A stretch of DNA of 64,000 bases from Chromobacterium sp. ATCC 53434 (lineage in GTDB: Bacteria > Pseudomonadota > Gammaproteobacteria > Burkholderiales > Chromobacteriaceae): positions 1,674,001 through 1,738,000 of the forward strand of contig NZ_CP025429.1 in the NCBI RefSeq assembly GCF_002848345.1. The letters run 5' to 3'. The number at the start of each line of letters is the position of its first letter. Position 1 is the first letter of the stretch. The notes under the pieces are model-generated. The model was not told the DNA's origin. It saw only the letters and a program-made list of their open reading frames with translations, and did no database searches. Both the position numbers and the translations under genes were made by a program. Of the stretch, positions 39,159 through 49,300 are shown one piece after another.

Positions 39159-40184
39159 TTATACCGCCGGTAGGCTGGACAGGTCCCAGCGCGGCTTGAT
39201 GGTGAAGCCGCCGGCCGGCTCGGCGTATTTGAGGCGCATCGCGCCGGCGAAGGCGATCATCGCGCCGTTGTCGGTGCACAGCGCCAACGGCGGATAGAAC
39301 ACCTCGAAACGCTTGCGGGCGGCTGCCTCGTCGAGCGCGGCGCGCAGCTGCTTGTTGGCGCCGACGCCGCCGGCTACCACCAGCCGCTTCATGCCGGCCT
39401 GCTTCATCGCCGCCAGCGATTTTCTGACCAGCACCTCGACGATGGCCTCCTGGAAGGCGCGGCAGATGTCCATCCGCGTCTCTTCGTCCAGCTCGCCCTG
39501 GGCGGACTCCTGCTGGCGCACCAGCGTCAGCACCGCGGTTTTCAGGCCGGAGAAGCTCATGTCCAGATTGCCGGAGTGCAGCATCGGGCGCGGCAGCGTG
39601 AAGCGGTCCGGACTGCCGGATTCGGCCAGACGGGACAGCAGCGGGCCGCCGGGATAGGGCAGGCCCAGCAATTTGGCGGTCTTGTCGAAGGCCTCGCCGG
39701 CGGCGTCGTCGACCGTCTCGCCGAGGATCTGGTAGTCGCCGACGCCGCGCACCGCCATCAACTGGGTGTGGCCGCCGGAAACCAGCAGCGCCAGGAAGGG
39801 GAATTCAGGTTTCGGATCGGCCAGCAGCGGAGACAGCAGATGGCCTTCCAGGTGATGGACCGGGATGACCGGGATGCCGAGGCCGAAGGCCAGCGCGTTG
39901 GCCATGCTGGCGCCTACCATCAGCGCGCCGCCGAGGCCGGGGCCCTGGGTGTAGGCGATGGCGTCCAGATCGGCCAGGCGCTTGCCGGCCTCGCGCAGGC
40001 AGGCCTCGGTCAGCGGGATGGCGCGGCGGATGTGGTCGCGGCTGGCCAGCTCGGGGACCACGCCGCCGTACTCGGCGTGCATCGCCATCTGAGTATGCAG
40101 CTGATGGGCCAGCAGGCCGCGTTCGGTGTCGTACAAAGCGACGCCGGTTTCGTCGCAGGAGGATTCAATGCCAAGTACCAGCAT
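39159..40184 (-). CDS. tsaD: tRNA threonylcarbamoyltransferase subunit TsaD
   Basis: 341 residues; with TsaB and TsaE forms t6A37 on ANN-decoding tRNAs. Visible motifs: [17 protein letters not shown] at the N-terminus, the metal-binding histidines in [20 protein letters not shown] and [13 protein letters not shown]. Located 45 bases upstream of yheS on the same strand. Divergent from the OsmC-like gene. Confidence 0.98.
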   Translation of the reverse strand: MLVLGIESSCDETGVALYDTERGLLAHQLHTQMAMHAEYGGVVPELASRDHIRRAIPLTEACLREAGKRLADLDAIAYTQGPGLGGALMVGASMANALAFGLGIPVIPVHHLEGHLLSPLLADPKPEFPFLALLVSGGHTQLMAVRGVGDYQILGETVDDAAGEAFDKTAKLLGLPYPGGPLLSRLAESGSPDRFTLPRPMLHSGNLDMSFSGLKTAVLTLVRQQESAQGELDEETRMDICRAFQEAIVEVLVRKSLAAMKQAGMKRLVVAGGVGANKQLRAALDEAAARKRFEVFYPPLALCTDNGAMIAFAGAMRLKYAEPAGGFTIKPRWDLSSLPAV

Positions 40185-40301
40185 GGGTGCAGCTCGGAAT
40201 ATAACGGGACAATCTTTCTATTCTACCGGTGAATCTTTGTCCGCCCAAATCGGCAGTGTTAGGCTGATGAAGTTTTTTGATCAAAACGAGGGGACGGAAC
40301 G

Positions 40302-40718
40302 ATGCAGGCGAGGCTGAAATGGGTGGACGGCGTGTGTTTCATCGGCGAGACCGGCAGCGGCCACGCGGTGGTGATGGACGGCGCGCCCGAGGGCGGCGGC
40401 CGCAATCTGGGGCCGCGGCCGATGGAACTGGTGCTGCTGGGCACCGCCGGCTGCACCAGCTACGACGTGATCAACATCCTGAAAAAGTCCCGCCAGGACG
40501 TGCGCGACTGTTGGGTGGAAATCGAGGCCGACCGCGCCGACGTCGATCCCAAGGTGTTCACCCGCATCCATTTCCATTTCGTCGTGACCGGGCGCGATTT
40601 GAAGCCGGACGCGGTGGAGCGGGCGATCAAGCTGTCGGCTGAGAAATACTGTTCGGCGTCCATCATGCTGGGCAAGACCGCAGACATCATGCACGATTTC
40701 GAACTGCGCGAGGACTGA
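40302..40718 (+). CDS. OsmC-family protein, YhfA-like
   Basis: 138 residues. The OsmC fold's two redox cysteines are visible in GTAGCTSYDVINILKKSRQ (about 46-64) and SAEKYCSASIMLG (about 111-123). GPRPMELVLLG precedes the first. YhfA-type members are small and of poorly known peroxidase or detoxification function. Start ATG at 40302. It ends 72 bases from the convergent toxin-like gene. Confidence 0.88.
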   Translation: MQARLKWVDGVCFIGETGSGHAVVMDGAPEGGGRNLGPRPMELVLLGTAGCTSYDVINILKKSRQDVRDCWVEIEADRADVDPKVFTRIHFHFVVTGRDLKPDAVERAIKLSAEKYCSASIMLGKTADIMHDFELRED

Positions 40719-40725
40719 GGACGTC

Positions 40726-40749
40726 GCGCCCGGACGGCTATCCGGGCGC
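40726..40749. terminator. Stem-loop between convergent genes
   Basis: GCGCCCGGA (40726-40734) and TCCGGGCGC (40741-40749) form a perfect 9-bp stem with a 6-base loop; ACGT on each side extends it. It lies between the ends of the OsmC-like and aerolysin-like genes. No T-run follows, so termination strength is uncertain. Confidence 0.45.
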
Positions 40750-40790
40750 GGCACGTCAATGGCCGGGCGATGGCCGGCTAAGACAGGATG

Positions 40791-42104
40791 TCACCGGAGC
40801 GGCGACGCGGAGGACGGCGCGGCCTGCGGCTTGCCGACGCTGAAGCGCAGGTTCTTCAACTTGCCCGGCACGTCCTGCAGATCCCCGCCGACCACGCGGT
40901 ACTGGATGCCGCCGGAGGCCGCCGCGCCCAGGCTGGCCGAGCGGGCTGCCTGCGCCTGCGAGCCCAGCGGCTCCACCGGTCCGGCGTTGATCGCGTAGGC
41001 GGTGGAATCCACCGCGCTGAACACGCCGGTGAATTGCTGCTTGAACTTCCGTTTGGCGATGGAGCCGATGTGGTACTCGATGGTGCTGCGCGGGTATTGG
41101 TTGGTCGCCCACGGCCAGTCCCATTTCGACGTCGCCGGATTCAGGTATTGCGACAGCAGATCCTGCGCGCCGTTCAGGCCGTCCTTGCCGCCGAACTTGG
41201 ACAGGTAGAACGGCCGATCGGACGGATGGCCGTTCAGCGCGTTGTCGCTGTAGCGCAGGAAGTTGTACAGCTCCGCCTCGTAAGTCAGGAACATCTTAGA
41301 GGAGTAGGGGATGTTGGCCTTCTGCTCGAACAGCGTCAGCGTGATCAGCCGCTTGCTCTTGGCCGGCAGCACCGCCCGGTATTCCGCCGTCTGCGAGGTC
41401 GTGTTGCTGGTGCCGTTGGTCGTCGTCCAGTCGGCGCCGGAGGCGATTTCGACGGCCACCGACGTTTCGGCCCCGCCGATCAAGGGCAGGCCGCCGGTCC
41501 ACTTATTGGTCATCGTCACCTTGCCGCTGACGGCGATCTTGTCGGCCTTGGACCAGCTGACCGTGGAGTCGTATTTCAGATTGGCCACGCCGGTGTCGGA
41601 CTGGTCGCTGTGATTTTCCAGCACCACGGTCACCACTTTCAGCGGCTTCTTGTTGTACAGCTCCGGCGCGCCCAGCTTCATGTCGTCCGGTTCCATCATC
41701 CACTGGATATTGGAAAAGGCCATGCGGAAACGCTTGTCGGCCCAATAACCGCCCGGCCCCTTGGGATCGTATTTGGCGTTCATCATGTAGCGGTATTTGT
41801 TGTCGGGCATGGACAGGTTATCGAGCATGGTGTCGATGCGCCGGTATTCGAATTCGCTGCCCACGGCGGTATTGTTATTGGTATTGCCGCCGACCCAGCC
41901 ATAGCCGAGATAATGGGCCAGCGAGGCCCATGGTTTGAAAAAAGCATCCGAGGTGAGGATTTTCCGGATGGTGGCCTCATTGTCGGCGGACATCTCCGTG
42001 TACACCACATCACTGAATTGCGGGACGGTATCCGCGGCCCATGCTTGCGTTTGGCAAGCAAGGAAAAGTACCGAGGTGGAAAGCGTGGTTTTTATAAACT
42101 TCAT
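40791..42104 (-). CDS. Aerolysin-family pore-forming toxin, lacking the N-terminal lobe
   Basis: 437 residues with a signal peptide (to about residue 23, QTQAWA). The mature protein aligns by eye with proaerolysin from its second domain on: PWASLAHYLGYGWVGGN corresponds to aerolysin ...LAHYLGYAWVGGN; SWSKADKIAVSGKVTMTNKW covers the strand preceding the pore hairpin; NFLRYSDNALNGHPSDRPF matches the LRWGGNAWYTHPDNRP region; KWDWPWAT and FKQQFTGVFSA match the WDWNWT and ITGDFSA segments. The small N-terminal lobe of aerolysin is absent, as in Clostridium septicum alpha-toxin. A C-terminal extension like the activation peptide is present, but its linker (GSQAQAARSASLG) lacks the polybasic cleavage site. 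AGGGA lies seven bases before the ATG. Confidence 0.88.
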   Translation of the reverse strand: MKFIKTTLSTSVLFLACQTQAWAADTVPQFSDVVYTEMSADNEATIRKILTSDAFFKPWASLAHYLGYGWVGGNTNNNTAVGSEFEYRRIDTMLDNLSMPDNKYRYMMNAKYDPKGPGGYWADKRFRMAFSNIQWMMEPDDMKLGAPELYNKKPLKVVTVVLENHSDQSDTGVANLKYDSTVSWSKADKIAVSGKVTMTNKWTGGLPLIGGAETSVAVEIASGADWTTTNGTSNTTSQTAEYRAVLPAKSKRLITLTLFEQKANIPYSSKMFLTYEAELYNFLRYSDNALNGHPSDRPFYLSKFGGKDGLNGAQDLLSQYLNPATSKWDWPWATNQYPRSTIEYHIGSIAKRKFKQQFTGVFSAVDSTAYAINAGPVEPLGSQAQAARSASLGAAASGGIQYRVVGGDLQDVPGKLKNLRFSVGKPQAAPSSASPLR

Positions 42105-42589
42105 GCTTTATTCCCTGCGTAATTAAGATCAATCGATGCAAGTGCCGGTTATCCGATCTGCCAATCGGATAGGCCGGTTTTTACGTTGTCGCCAAGCAGA
42201 TTAAAACTTTGCTTCGCATGAAGAATCCTAATGATCGGCACAGTCGGATCGCAATATGGTCCCAGGCCGCAGTTGTAAATATGCAGCGAACTTCATTTAC
42301 ATATTGCGCAGCAAAATAAATAATAAGTAAAAATGCTTATATCATGATTCCATGCGTGGCGCGGCCGGGATTGGCAACTGCCGAGCCGAGTTGATAGGCA
42401 TTTCGCATATTGCAATGCAGCAAATCCTGATCTTTAGAACAGGTGCCGCGCATGCCACACCCGGCGCCGCGCAGACCGGCCGCGCGCGCTTGCGCAGGCG
42501 GTCGATAAGCTAATCGCCAATCCAGCTTTATGCACTTGGCTTGGGTGGGTTAGCATGTCGGCATAGCCATTGGAGAGAGAGGCCCAGAC
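42105..42589. other. Long divergent intergenic region with AT-rich core
   Basis: About 485 bases between the divergent toxin-like and thioredoxin-like genes. The stretch 42190-42350 is AT-rich against a GC-rich background, including a run of A/T near 42310-42345. No protein gene is convincing. It should contain promoters for both neighbours; an inverted repeat at 42150-42171 is listed separately. Confidence 0.6.
42150..42171 (-). promoter_or_regulatory. Perfect inverted repeat upstream of the toxin-like gene
   Basis: TATCCGAT (42150-42157) and ATCGGATA (42164-42171) are perfect inverted copies with a 6-base spacer, 46 bases upstream of the toxin start codon. Could be an operator or a leader hairpin. 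Function is not shown by sequence. Confidence 0.4.
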
Positions 42590-44119
42590 ATGAAACAAAC
42601 CTTATTGGCACTGACCCTGGCGCTGGCCGGCCTGATGCCGCTGGCGCATGCCGACGCCGTCGGCGGCCACGCGCTGCCGCCCGGTATCGCCTGGCAGCAG
42701 GGCGACGTGCCGGCCGCCTTCGCCCGCGCCCGCGCCGAGAACAAGCCGGTCTTCCTGTACTGGGGCGCGGTGTGGTGCCCGCCGTGCAATCAGGTCAAGG
42801 CGACCATCTTCAACCGCCCGGACTTCATCGCCGCGACCCGCCAGTTCGTGCCGGTGTATCTGGACGGCGACAGCGACAACGCCCAGCAGCTGGGCGAGAA
42901 GTTCAAGGTGCGCGGCTACCCGACGATGATATTGTTCCGTCCGGACGGGGCCGAGATCACCCGCCTGCCGGGCGAGGTCGATCCGCAGCGTTATCTGCGC
43001 ACGCTGCAGCTGGGCCTGGCCGCGGTGAAGCCGGTGAAGGCCTTGCTGGCCGACGCGCTGGCCGGCAAGCCTCTGGCGGCCGGCGACTGGCAGCTGCTGG
43101 CCGACTACGCCTGGGACGTGGATCAGGGTCAGATCATCGAAGCCGACCAGGTGACGGCGACGCTGGTCCGCCTGGCGCAGCGGGTGCCGGCCGAGCAGCA
43201 GGCGACCGCGACCCGGCTGCAATTGAAGGCGCTGGCCGCGCTGGCCGGCGAGAAGCAGCCGCCGGCCTTCGACCGCGACCCGGCGCGCGCGCGCCTGCTG
43301 CAGCTGCTGGCCGACGACGGCTTGAGCCGCGCCAACGCCGACATCGTGATCTACGCCGCCGGCGACATCCTGAAGCTGCTCGGCGACGGCGGCGGGCTGT
43401 CGGCGGCCTTCGACCGTCAGCTGGCGAAGCTGGCCAACGACGACACGCTGGCCTGGAGCGACCGCCTGGGCGCCGAGTCGGCCGCGCTCGATCTGTACAA
43501 GCAGCGCCACGCCGACCAGCCGCTGCCGGTCCCGCTGCTGGCCGACATCCGCGCGAAGGCGGCGGCGGCGGATCAGGCCAGCGTCAATCCCTACCAGCGC
43601 CAGGCGGTGATCACCGCCGCCGGCGAGCTGCTGGCCGACGCCGGCCTGCTGGACGAGTCGGACAAGCTGTTGCAGGGCGAGCTGAAGACTTCGCACGCGC
43701 CGTACTATCACATGTTGATCCTGGCCTCCAACGCCAAGGCGCGCGGCGACAAGGCGGCGGCGCTGGACTGGTACCAGAAGGCCTACCAGGCGGCCGAAGG
43801 GCAGGCGACGCGCTTGCAATGGGGCGCCAGCTACGTCGGCGGCGCGGTGGAATTGGCGCCGCAGGACGCGGCCCGCGTCGAGGCGGCCGCCAGCGCGGTG
43901 TTCGCCGACGCGGCCAAGTCGGACAGCGCCTTCTACGAGCGCAGCCGCCGCTCGCTGGAGAAGGTGGCCGCCCGTCTGAAAGCCTGGAACCAGGACGGCG
44001 CGCATGCCGCCGCCATCGGCCGGCTGGCCGGCCAGCTGGACGGCGTCTGCGGCAAGCTGCCGTCCGGCGACGCCCAGAAGCCGGTGTGCGACAAGCTGGT
44101 CAGCACCATCCGCTCCTGA
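42590..44119 (+). CDS. Periplasmic thioredoxin-fold protein with helical C-terminal region
   Basis: 509 residues. Signal peptide to about residue 21 (LMPLAHA), then a thioredoxin domain (about 30-135) with the redox site WCPPC (about 62-66) and the cis-Pro segment RGYPTMILF. The remaining 370 residues are alpha-helical, with TPR-like stretches (ALDWYQKAYQAAEGQATRLQWG) and two further cysteines near the C-terminus (GVCGKLP, PVCDKL). Such large thioredoxin-like proteins act in periplasmic thiol chemistry, but the partner is unknown. A clear terminator follows. Confidence 0.8.
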   Translation: MKQTLLALTLALAGLMPLAHADAVGGHALPPGIAWQQGDVPAAFARARAENKPVFLYWGAVWCPPCNQVKATIFNRPDFIAATRQFVPVYLDGDSDNAQQLGEKFKVRGYPTMILFRPDGAEITRLPGEVDPQRYLRTLQLGLAAVKPVKALLADALAGKPLAAGDWQLLADYAWDVDQGQIIEADQVTATLVRLAQRVPAEQQATATRLQLKALAALAGEKQPPAFDRDPARARLLQLLADDGLSRANADIVIYAAGDILKLLGDGGGLSAAFDRQLAKLANDDTLAWSDRLGAESAALDLYKQRHADQPLPVPLLADIRAKAAAADQASVNPYQRQAVITAAGELLADAGLLDESDKLLQGELKTSHAPYYHMLILASNAKARGDKAAALDWYQKAYQAAEGQATRLQWGASYVGGAVELAPQDAARVEAAASAVFADAAKSDSAFYERSRRSLEKVAARLKAWNQDGAHAAAIGRLAGQLDGVCGKLPSGDAQKPVCDKLVSTIRS

Positions 44120-44144
44120 GCGGCTTTTGCCATCGTCGGACAGG

Positions 44145-44172
44145 GCCCGCCGGTTTCGCCGGCGGGCTTTTT
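44145..44172 (+). terminator. Rho-independent terminator after the thioredoxin-like gene
   Basis: GCCCGCCGG (44145-44153), TTTCG loop, CCGGCGGGC (44159-44167), then TTTTT. It also marks the end of the convergent peptide-biosynthesis operon eight bases beyond. Confidence 0.85.
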
Positions 44173-44179
44173 CGCGAAC

Positions 44180-44959
44180 TCAGAGCAGCGCGACCGGGCG
44201 GGGGGCGGCCGGCAGCAGCTCGGCCAGCTCGGCGTTGACGCGGGCCAGCACCGCTTCGCGGGCGCTGGCGATGAAGAAATGGCCGCCGTCGAACCAGTGG
44301 ACGCGGGACGGGCCCGTCGTTTCCCGCTGCCAGCCCTCGGTCTGTTCCGGCAGCCGCTGGCGGTCGTCGCGCCCGGCCAGCACGGTGGTCGGCATCGTCA
44401 GCGGCGCGCCGGGATGGTAGCGATAGCTTTCGACCAGCTGGAAGTCGTCGCGCAGCGACGGCAGCAGCAATTCCATCAATTCCCGATTGGCCAGAATTTC
44501 CGCCGGCGTGCCCTGGTAGTCGCGCAGCGCCTCGATGAAGCCGGCGTCGTCCAGTTGGTGCAGGCCGCGCGGCGCTTGGCGGTGCTGGGGGGCGTCGCAG
44601 CCGGACACGAACAGCCGCCGGGGCAGCGGCCGTCCCAGCGTCTGCAGCCGGCGCGCCAGCTCGAAGGCGATCAGGCTGCCCATGCTGTGGCCGAAGAAGG
44701 CGAAGGGGACGGCGCCGTCCAGCGGCAACTCGCGGGCCAGCTCCTCGATCAGCGGCGGCAGCGATTTGAAGCCGGGGTCGCGGAAGCGGGCGCCGCGGCC
44801 CGGCAGCTGCACCGCGCAGATTTCGACGTCCGGATGCAGCTTGCCCTGCCAGGGGGTGTAGATCCCGGCGTGGCCGCCGGCATACGGGAAGCAGTACAGC
44901 CGCAGCCGGGGACGGGGGCCGCCGCCGTGGCGCAGAATCCAGGGGGAGGGGTGGTGCAT
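44180..44959 (-). CDS. Type II (editing) thioesterase of the NRPS locus
   Basis: 259 residues of the external thioesterase family: LYCFPYAGGHAGIYTPW at the start, nucleophile in FFGHSMGSLIAFE (Ser about 92), the Asp in VLAGRDDRQRLPEQ and the His in FDGGHFFI. These enzymes clear misprimed carrier domains of peptide synthetases. Last gene of the leftward operon; it begins four bases after the MFS stop codon. Confidence 0.93.
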   Translation of the reverse strand: MHHPSPWILRHGGGPRPRLRLYCFPYAGGHAGIYTPWQGKLHPDVEICAVQLPGRGARFRDPGFKSLPPLIEELARELPLDGAVPFAFFGHSMGSLIAFELARRLQTLGRPLPRRLFVSGCDAPQHRQAPRGLHQLDDAGFIEALRDYQGTPAEILANRELMELLLPSLRDDFQLVESYRYHPGAPLTMPTTVLAGRDDRQRLPEQTEGWQRETTGPSRVHWFDGGHFFIASAREAVLARVNAELAELLPAAPRPVALL

Positions 44960-44963
44960 CGCT

Positions 44964-46283
44964 TCAATCTCCGGTTTGAAGGGAATGGACGGGGCGGACG
45001 TCGCCGGTCTTCTCCGGCGCGCCTATGCCGCGCAGCCGCGCGCTGGACAGCGCGAGCACGGCGATGGCCATCAACGCCAGGCCGGCGCCGGCGTACAGGC
45101 CGCGCACCGGCGCCGACGCCAGGATCAGCCCGGCCAGGGTGGTCGACAGCGGCGTCACCGCCGCCATCATGAACATCAGGAAGCTCATCACGCGGCCGCG
45201 CATGTCCGACGGGATGCGCGACTGTATCCAGGCCATCAGCCTGACCTGGACCAGGCCGCCCAGCAGGCCGATCAGGCACATCATCGCCGAGCTGGCGACG
45301 AAGTCGCCGGACAGTCCCAGGCCTATGATCAACGCGCCCATCAGGCCGTCGACGCAGAACACCATCCAGCCCAGCCTGCCCAGCGCCCTGGCCGGCAGCG
45401 CGGCGAGCAGGGCCATGCCCAGCAGGCTGCCGGCGGCCTGGGACGACAGCAGCGTGCCGAAATGGCCGGCGTCCAGCCGCAACGCGTCCCTGACCAGTAG
45501 CGGCAGCCCGATCTGGATCGGGCCGGCGGTCAGGAAGGCGATCACCGCCCAGTAGAAGAACAGCGCGCGCAGCGTGGCGTCGCCCCAGGTCCAGGCGGCG
45601 CCGCGGCCTATCGCGCGCAGGATGCCGGCGGCGGACTGGCGGGGCGGGGCGTCGGCGGGCCGGCTGACCGGCAGCCGGGTCAACAGCAGGCTGCCGGCCA
45701 GGAAGCAGGCGGCGCCGAGCAGGAAGGCCAGGCCGAGGCCGTCGCCGGCGCGGACGCCGGGCATCGCGATCAGCGCGCCGGCCAGCGCCGGCCCGGCCAG
45801 CAGCGTCAGCTGGTTGACGGCCATGAAGCAGGAGTTGGCCTGCTGCAGCTGCGCCTCCGGCACGGTGTTGGGCAGCAGCGCGGCGGCGGACGGACCGGTG
45901 AAGGCGGCGATGACGCCCATGGCCGCGGCGAACGGATACAGCAGCGCCAGCGGCAGGCCGCCGCCATGGGTGGCGAGGCCGAGAGCCGCGAGCAGCGCGG
46001 CGCAGCACAGCAGCGAGCACTGGAATACCCGGCGCGGCGAGTGGCGGTCGGCGACGGCGCCGCCGACGATGATGAAGACGGCGCGCGGCAGCTCCATCGC
46101 GGTGACGATCAGGCCCAGGGCCAGGCCGTCGCCGCCCAGTTGCAGCACCAGCCAGGGCAGCGCGATCAGCGCCGTCTGCTGCCCCAGTATCGAGCAGAAC
46201 CAGGCGGCGCAGAGCCAGAGGAAGCGGCGGTCGCGCCATAGCGCGGGCCGCTTGGGCGGGAGGGCGGATTCGGTAGTCTGCAT
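44964..46283 (-). CDS. MFS exporter of the NRPS locus
   Basis: 439 residues from the ATG at 46283 (MQTTESALPPKRPALWRDRR); the frame stays open upstream only as a shadow of the synthetase gene. About twelve transmembrane segments; WFCSILGQQTALIALPWLVL and VADRHSPRRVF in the first loops are typical of drug/siderophore exporters of the MFS_3 (enterobactin exporter-like) group. Between the second synthetase and the thioesterase genes, it probably exports the peptide product and may give self-protection. No strong ribosome binding site is visible before the ATG. Confidence 0.85.
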   Translation of the reverse strand: MQTTESALPPKRPALWRDRRFLWLCAAWFCSILGQQTALIALPWLVLQLGGDGLALGLIVTAMELPRAVFIIVGGAVADRHSPRRVFQCSLLCCAALLAALGLATHGGGLPLALLYPFAAAMGVIAAFTGPSAAALLPNTVPEAQLQQANSCFMAVNQLTLLAGPALAGALIAMPGVRAGDGLGLAFLLGAACFLAGSLLLTRLPVSRPADAPPRQSAAGILRAIGRGAAWTWGDATLRALFFYWAVIAFLTAGPIQIGLPLLVRDALRLDAGHFGTLLSSQAAGSLLGMALLAALPARALGRLGWMVFCVDGLMGALIIGLGLSGDFVASSAMMCLIGLLGGLVQVRLMAWIQSRIPSDMRGRVMSFLMFMMAAVTPLSTTLAGLILASAPVRGLYAGAGLALMAIAVLALSSARLRGIGAPEKTGDVRPVHSLQTGD

Positions 46284-46314
46284 CGGTATCGATTCAATGG
46301 TTGGATCGCAAGGC

Positions 46315-46346
46315 GCCGTTCCGCGGCCGTCGGGCCGCGGAACGGC
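46315..46346 (-). terminator. Strong perfect hairpin between the NRPS and exporter genes
   Basis: GCCGTTCCGCGGCC (46315-46328) and GGCCGCGGAACGGC (46333-46346) form a perfect 14-bp stem with a 4-base loop, eight bases after the synthetase stop codon on the minus strand. No T-run follows in the direction of transcription, so it may be an mRNA-stabilising or partial attenuating structure that lowers expression of the exporter and thioesterase relative to the synthetase. Confidence 0.55.
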
Positions 46347-46353
46347 GGGCTCG

Positions 46354-49300
46354 TCACACGGCGGACACGGCGCGCGCCAGGCTGTCGGCCAGGCTGGCGA
46401 CATGCGGTTCGCGCAGCATGTCGCTGTGCCCGCCGGCGGCCTGGAACACCCGCACCGGGCCGGCGGCGTAGCCGGACCAGCCGAGGTCGGCCGCGAGGTC
46501 TTCACGTCCGGTCTGGGCCGAGGCGGTCCAGACGCCGACCGGGCACGGCACCGGCCGCGGCGCATGGCTGCGCAGGCTGGTGAGATTGGCGCGGTAGACG
46601 TCGAACATCGCCTCGATCCGGCGCGGACTCAGCCCCTGCGGGAACAGGCCGGAGGCCAGCACCCGTTCGGCCAGCAGCGCGAAGCGGCCGGCGCGGTCGA
46701 GGGACGCCAATTCGGCCTCGGCGACGGCGATGGGCTTGCCGGTGGCGATTTCGACGGTGCGCGCCATATAGCGCATCAGCCCGGCCTCGTCCCTGGGCAG
46801 GTTTTGCAGGAAGGCGGCGTCGGGGGCCGGGGCGCCGTCCAGCGCGGCCAGCAGCCTGACGTCGGCGCCGGCCTGGTGCAGCCGGCGCGCCAATTCGGCG
46901 GCGACGGCGGCGCCGAAGGAGTGGCCGGCGACGACCAGCGGGCCCGGCAGGCCGGCCGCCAGCACCGCGTCGGCGTAGCGTTCCGCCATCGCCGCCACCG
47001 TCTCGTCGGCCGCGACCGACGGGTCAAGCCCGGCCGCCTGCAGGCCATAGACGCGCCAGCGCGCCGGCAGCGTCTCCGCCAGTTGCCGGTAGCCGATGAT
47101 CTGGCCGGAACCGTCGTGAACCAGCAGCAGCGTCAGGTCGGCGCCGTCCGGCCGGAGCGGCACCAGCACCGCCGGCGCGGCGTCGGTCTGGCCGGCGGCC
47201 ACCAAGGGCGCCAGTCCGGCGACGGTGCCGGCGGTGAACAGCGCGGCCAGCGGCAGCGTCGCGCCCAGCTCGGTCTGGATGCGGGACAGCAGTTGCAGCG
47301 TCAGCAGCGAGTGGCCGCCCATGTCGAAGAAGCCGTCGTCCAGGCCGATGCGCGCGAGGCCCAGCGTCTCGGCGAGCAGCGCCGCCAGCTTTTCCTCCAG
47401 CGCGTCGCGCGGCGCGCGGTAGGCGCGGGCGGCCGGCTCGGGCGCCGGCAATGCGCCGCGGTCCAGCTTGCCGTTCGGCGTCGACGGCAGCGCGCTCAGC
47501 GTCACCCAGGCGGTCGGCACCATGTATTCCGGCAGCCGCTCGGCCAGCGCGCGGCGCAGCTCGGCCACGGCCGGCTCGCCGGCCGACGGCACCAGATAGC
47601 CGACCAGCCGCGCCGCGCCGGGCGCGTCCTCGCGCAGCGCCACCGCGGCCGCGGCGACGCCGGGCTGTTCGGCCAGCGCCGCCTCGATCTCGCCGAGCTC
47701 GATGCGGAAGCCGCGCAGCTTCAGCTGGCCGTCGTCGCGGCCCAGGTATTCGATGCGGCCGTCCGGTAGCCGGCGCGCGCGGTCGCCGCTGCGGTACATC
47801 CGCTCGCCGTCGCGGAAGGGGCTGCCGACGAAGCGTTCGGCGCTGAGCCGCGGCCGGCGCAGATAGCCGCGCGCGACGCCGGGGCCGGCGATGCAGAGCT
47901 CGCCGGCGAGGCCGATCGGAGCCGGCTGGCCCGCTTCGTCGACGATGTAGACCCGGTAGCCGGGGATGGCGCGGCCTATGTCTATGTTCCGGCCGTCGCC
48001 GACGGCGAGCTCGGTCGCCGTGCTCCAGACCGCGGCCTCGGTCGGGCCGTATTCGTTGAAGAAGCGCCGCGGCGTGCCGGCGACCAGGTCGCGCGGCGAC
48101 ACCGCCTCGCCGCCGAACAGCACGGCGCGCAGCGACGCGCCCCAGCCGGCAGGCTGGGACTGGGCCACCGCGCGGTACAGCGACGGCACGCTGAGCCAGA
48201 CCTCGGCCCGCTCGCGCTCGACAAGGCCGGCCAGATAGCCCGGCTCCAGCTGGCCGCCGGCGCGGCTGACGATCAGCCGCCCGCCGCAGGCCAGCGACCA
48301 GAACAGCAGCGCCACCGAGCTGTCGAAGGCGAACGACGGCAGCAGCAGGAAGGCTGTGCCCGGCCGCGACAGCTCGGCCGGGTAGAAGGCCAGCCGGGCG
48401 GTGGTCGACGCGTGAAGATTGTCGTGCTGGATCAGCACGCCCTTGGGCTGGCCGGTGGAGCCCGAGGTGTAGATCACATAGGCGGGATGGTTCGGCCGCA
48501 GCGGGCAGACGCGTTCGGCGTCGGCGAGGTCGCCGTCCGGCAGCGCGGCCAGTTCCTCGCGCAGCGCCGCGTCGTCCAGATCCAGTCTGACGACGCCCGG
48601 CGGCAATTCGACGCCGGCATGGCTGAGCACGCAGCGCGGCTCGGCGTCGGCCAGCATGTAGGCGAGGCGGGCCGGCGGGTAGTCCAGGTCCAGCGGCAGA
48701 TAGGCGGCGCCGGCCTTCAGCGCCGCCAGTAGGGCCACCACCGTCTCGGCCAAGCGCGGTAGCGCGACGGCGACGATGTCCTCGGGGCCGACACCCAGCG
48801 CGACCAATCGGCGCGCCAGCCGGTTGGCGCGGCGGTTCAGCTCGGCGTAGCTCAGGCTTTGTCCGTCGTCGCCGACGGCCGCCGCGTCCGGCGTCGCCGC
48901 GGCGCGGCTTTCGATCAAGGGCAGCAGCGTCGCCGGCGCCGGCGCTTCGCCGGCGTCGTTCCAGCCGTCGACCAGCAGGCGGCGTTCTTCTGCGTCCAGC
49001 AGGTCCAGCCGCGGCAGCGGCGATTCCGGCCGGGCAGCCATGCCCAGCAGCAGCCGCTTCAACCGAGCGGCCAGCCGTTCGGCGCCGGCCGGCTCGAACA
49101 GGTCCAGATCGTATTCCAGCATCGCCTGCAGGCCGCCGTCGCGCTCGTGCAGCGTCAGCGTCAGGTCGAAGCGCGGCGAGGTGTCGTCGCTGGACAGCGC
49201 TTCCAGCGCCAGTTCCGGCAGCCGCAGCGCGTCCAGCGGCGCGTTCTGCAGCACCAGCATGGTCTGGAACAGCGGATTGCGCGACAGAGAGCGTTCGAGC

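Noticed and set aside
36259..39279. A 1006-codon minus-strand frame spanning the TolC-like and yheS genes
   Set aside because: It is the shifted-frame shadow of yheS and antisense of the TolC-like gene; the yheS frame has every ABC-F motif.
40788..42122. A 444-codon plus-strand frame covering the toxin-like gene
   Set aside because: Low-complexity Gly/Arg/Val/His-rich product typical of an antisense frame; the minus-strand product clearly resembles aerolysin and has a signal peptide and ribosome binding site.
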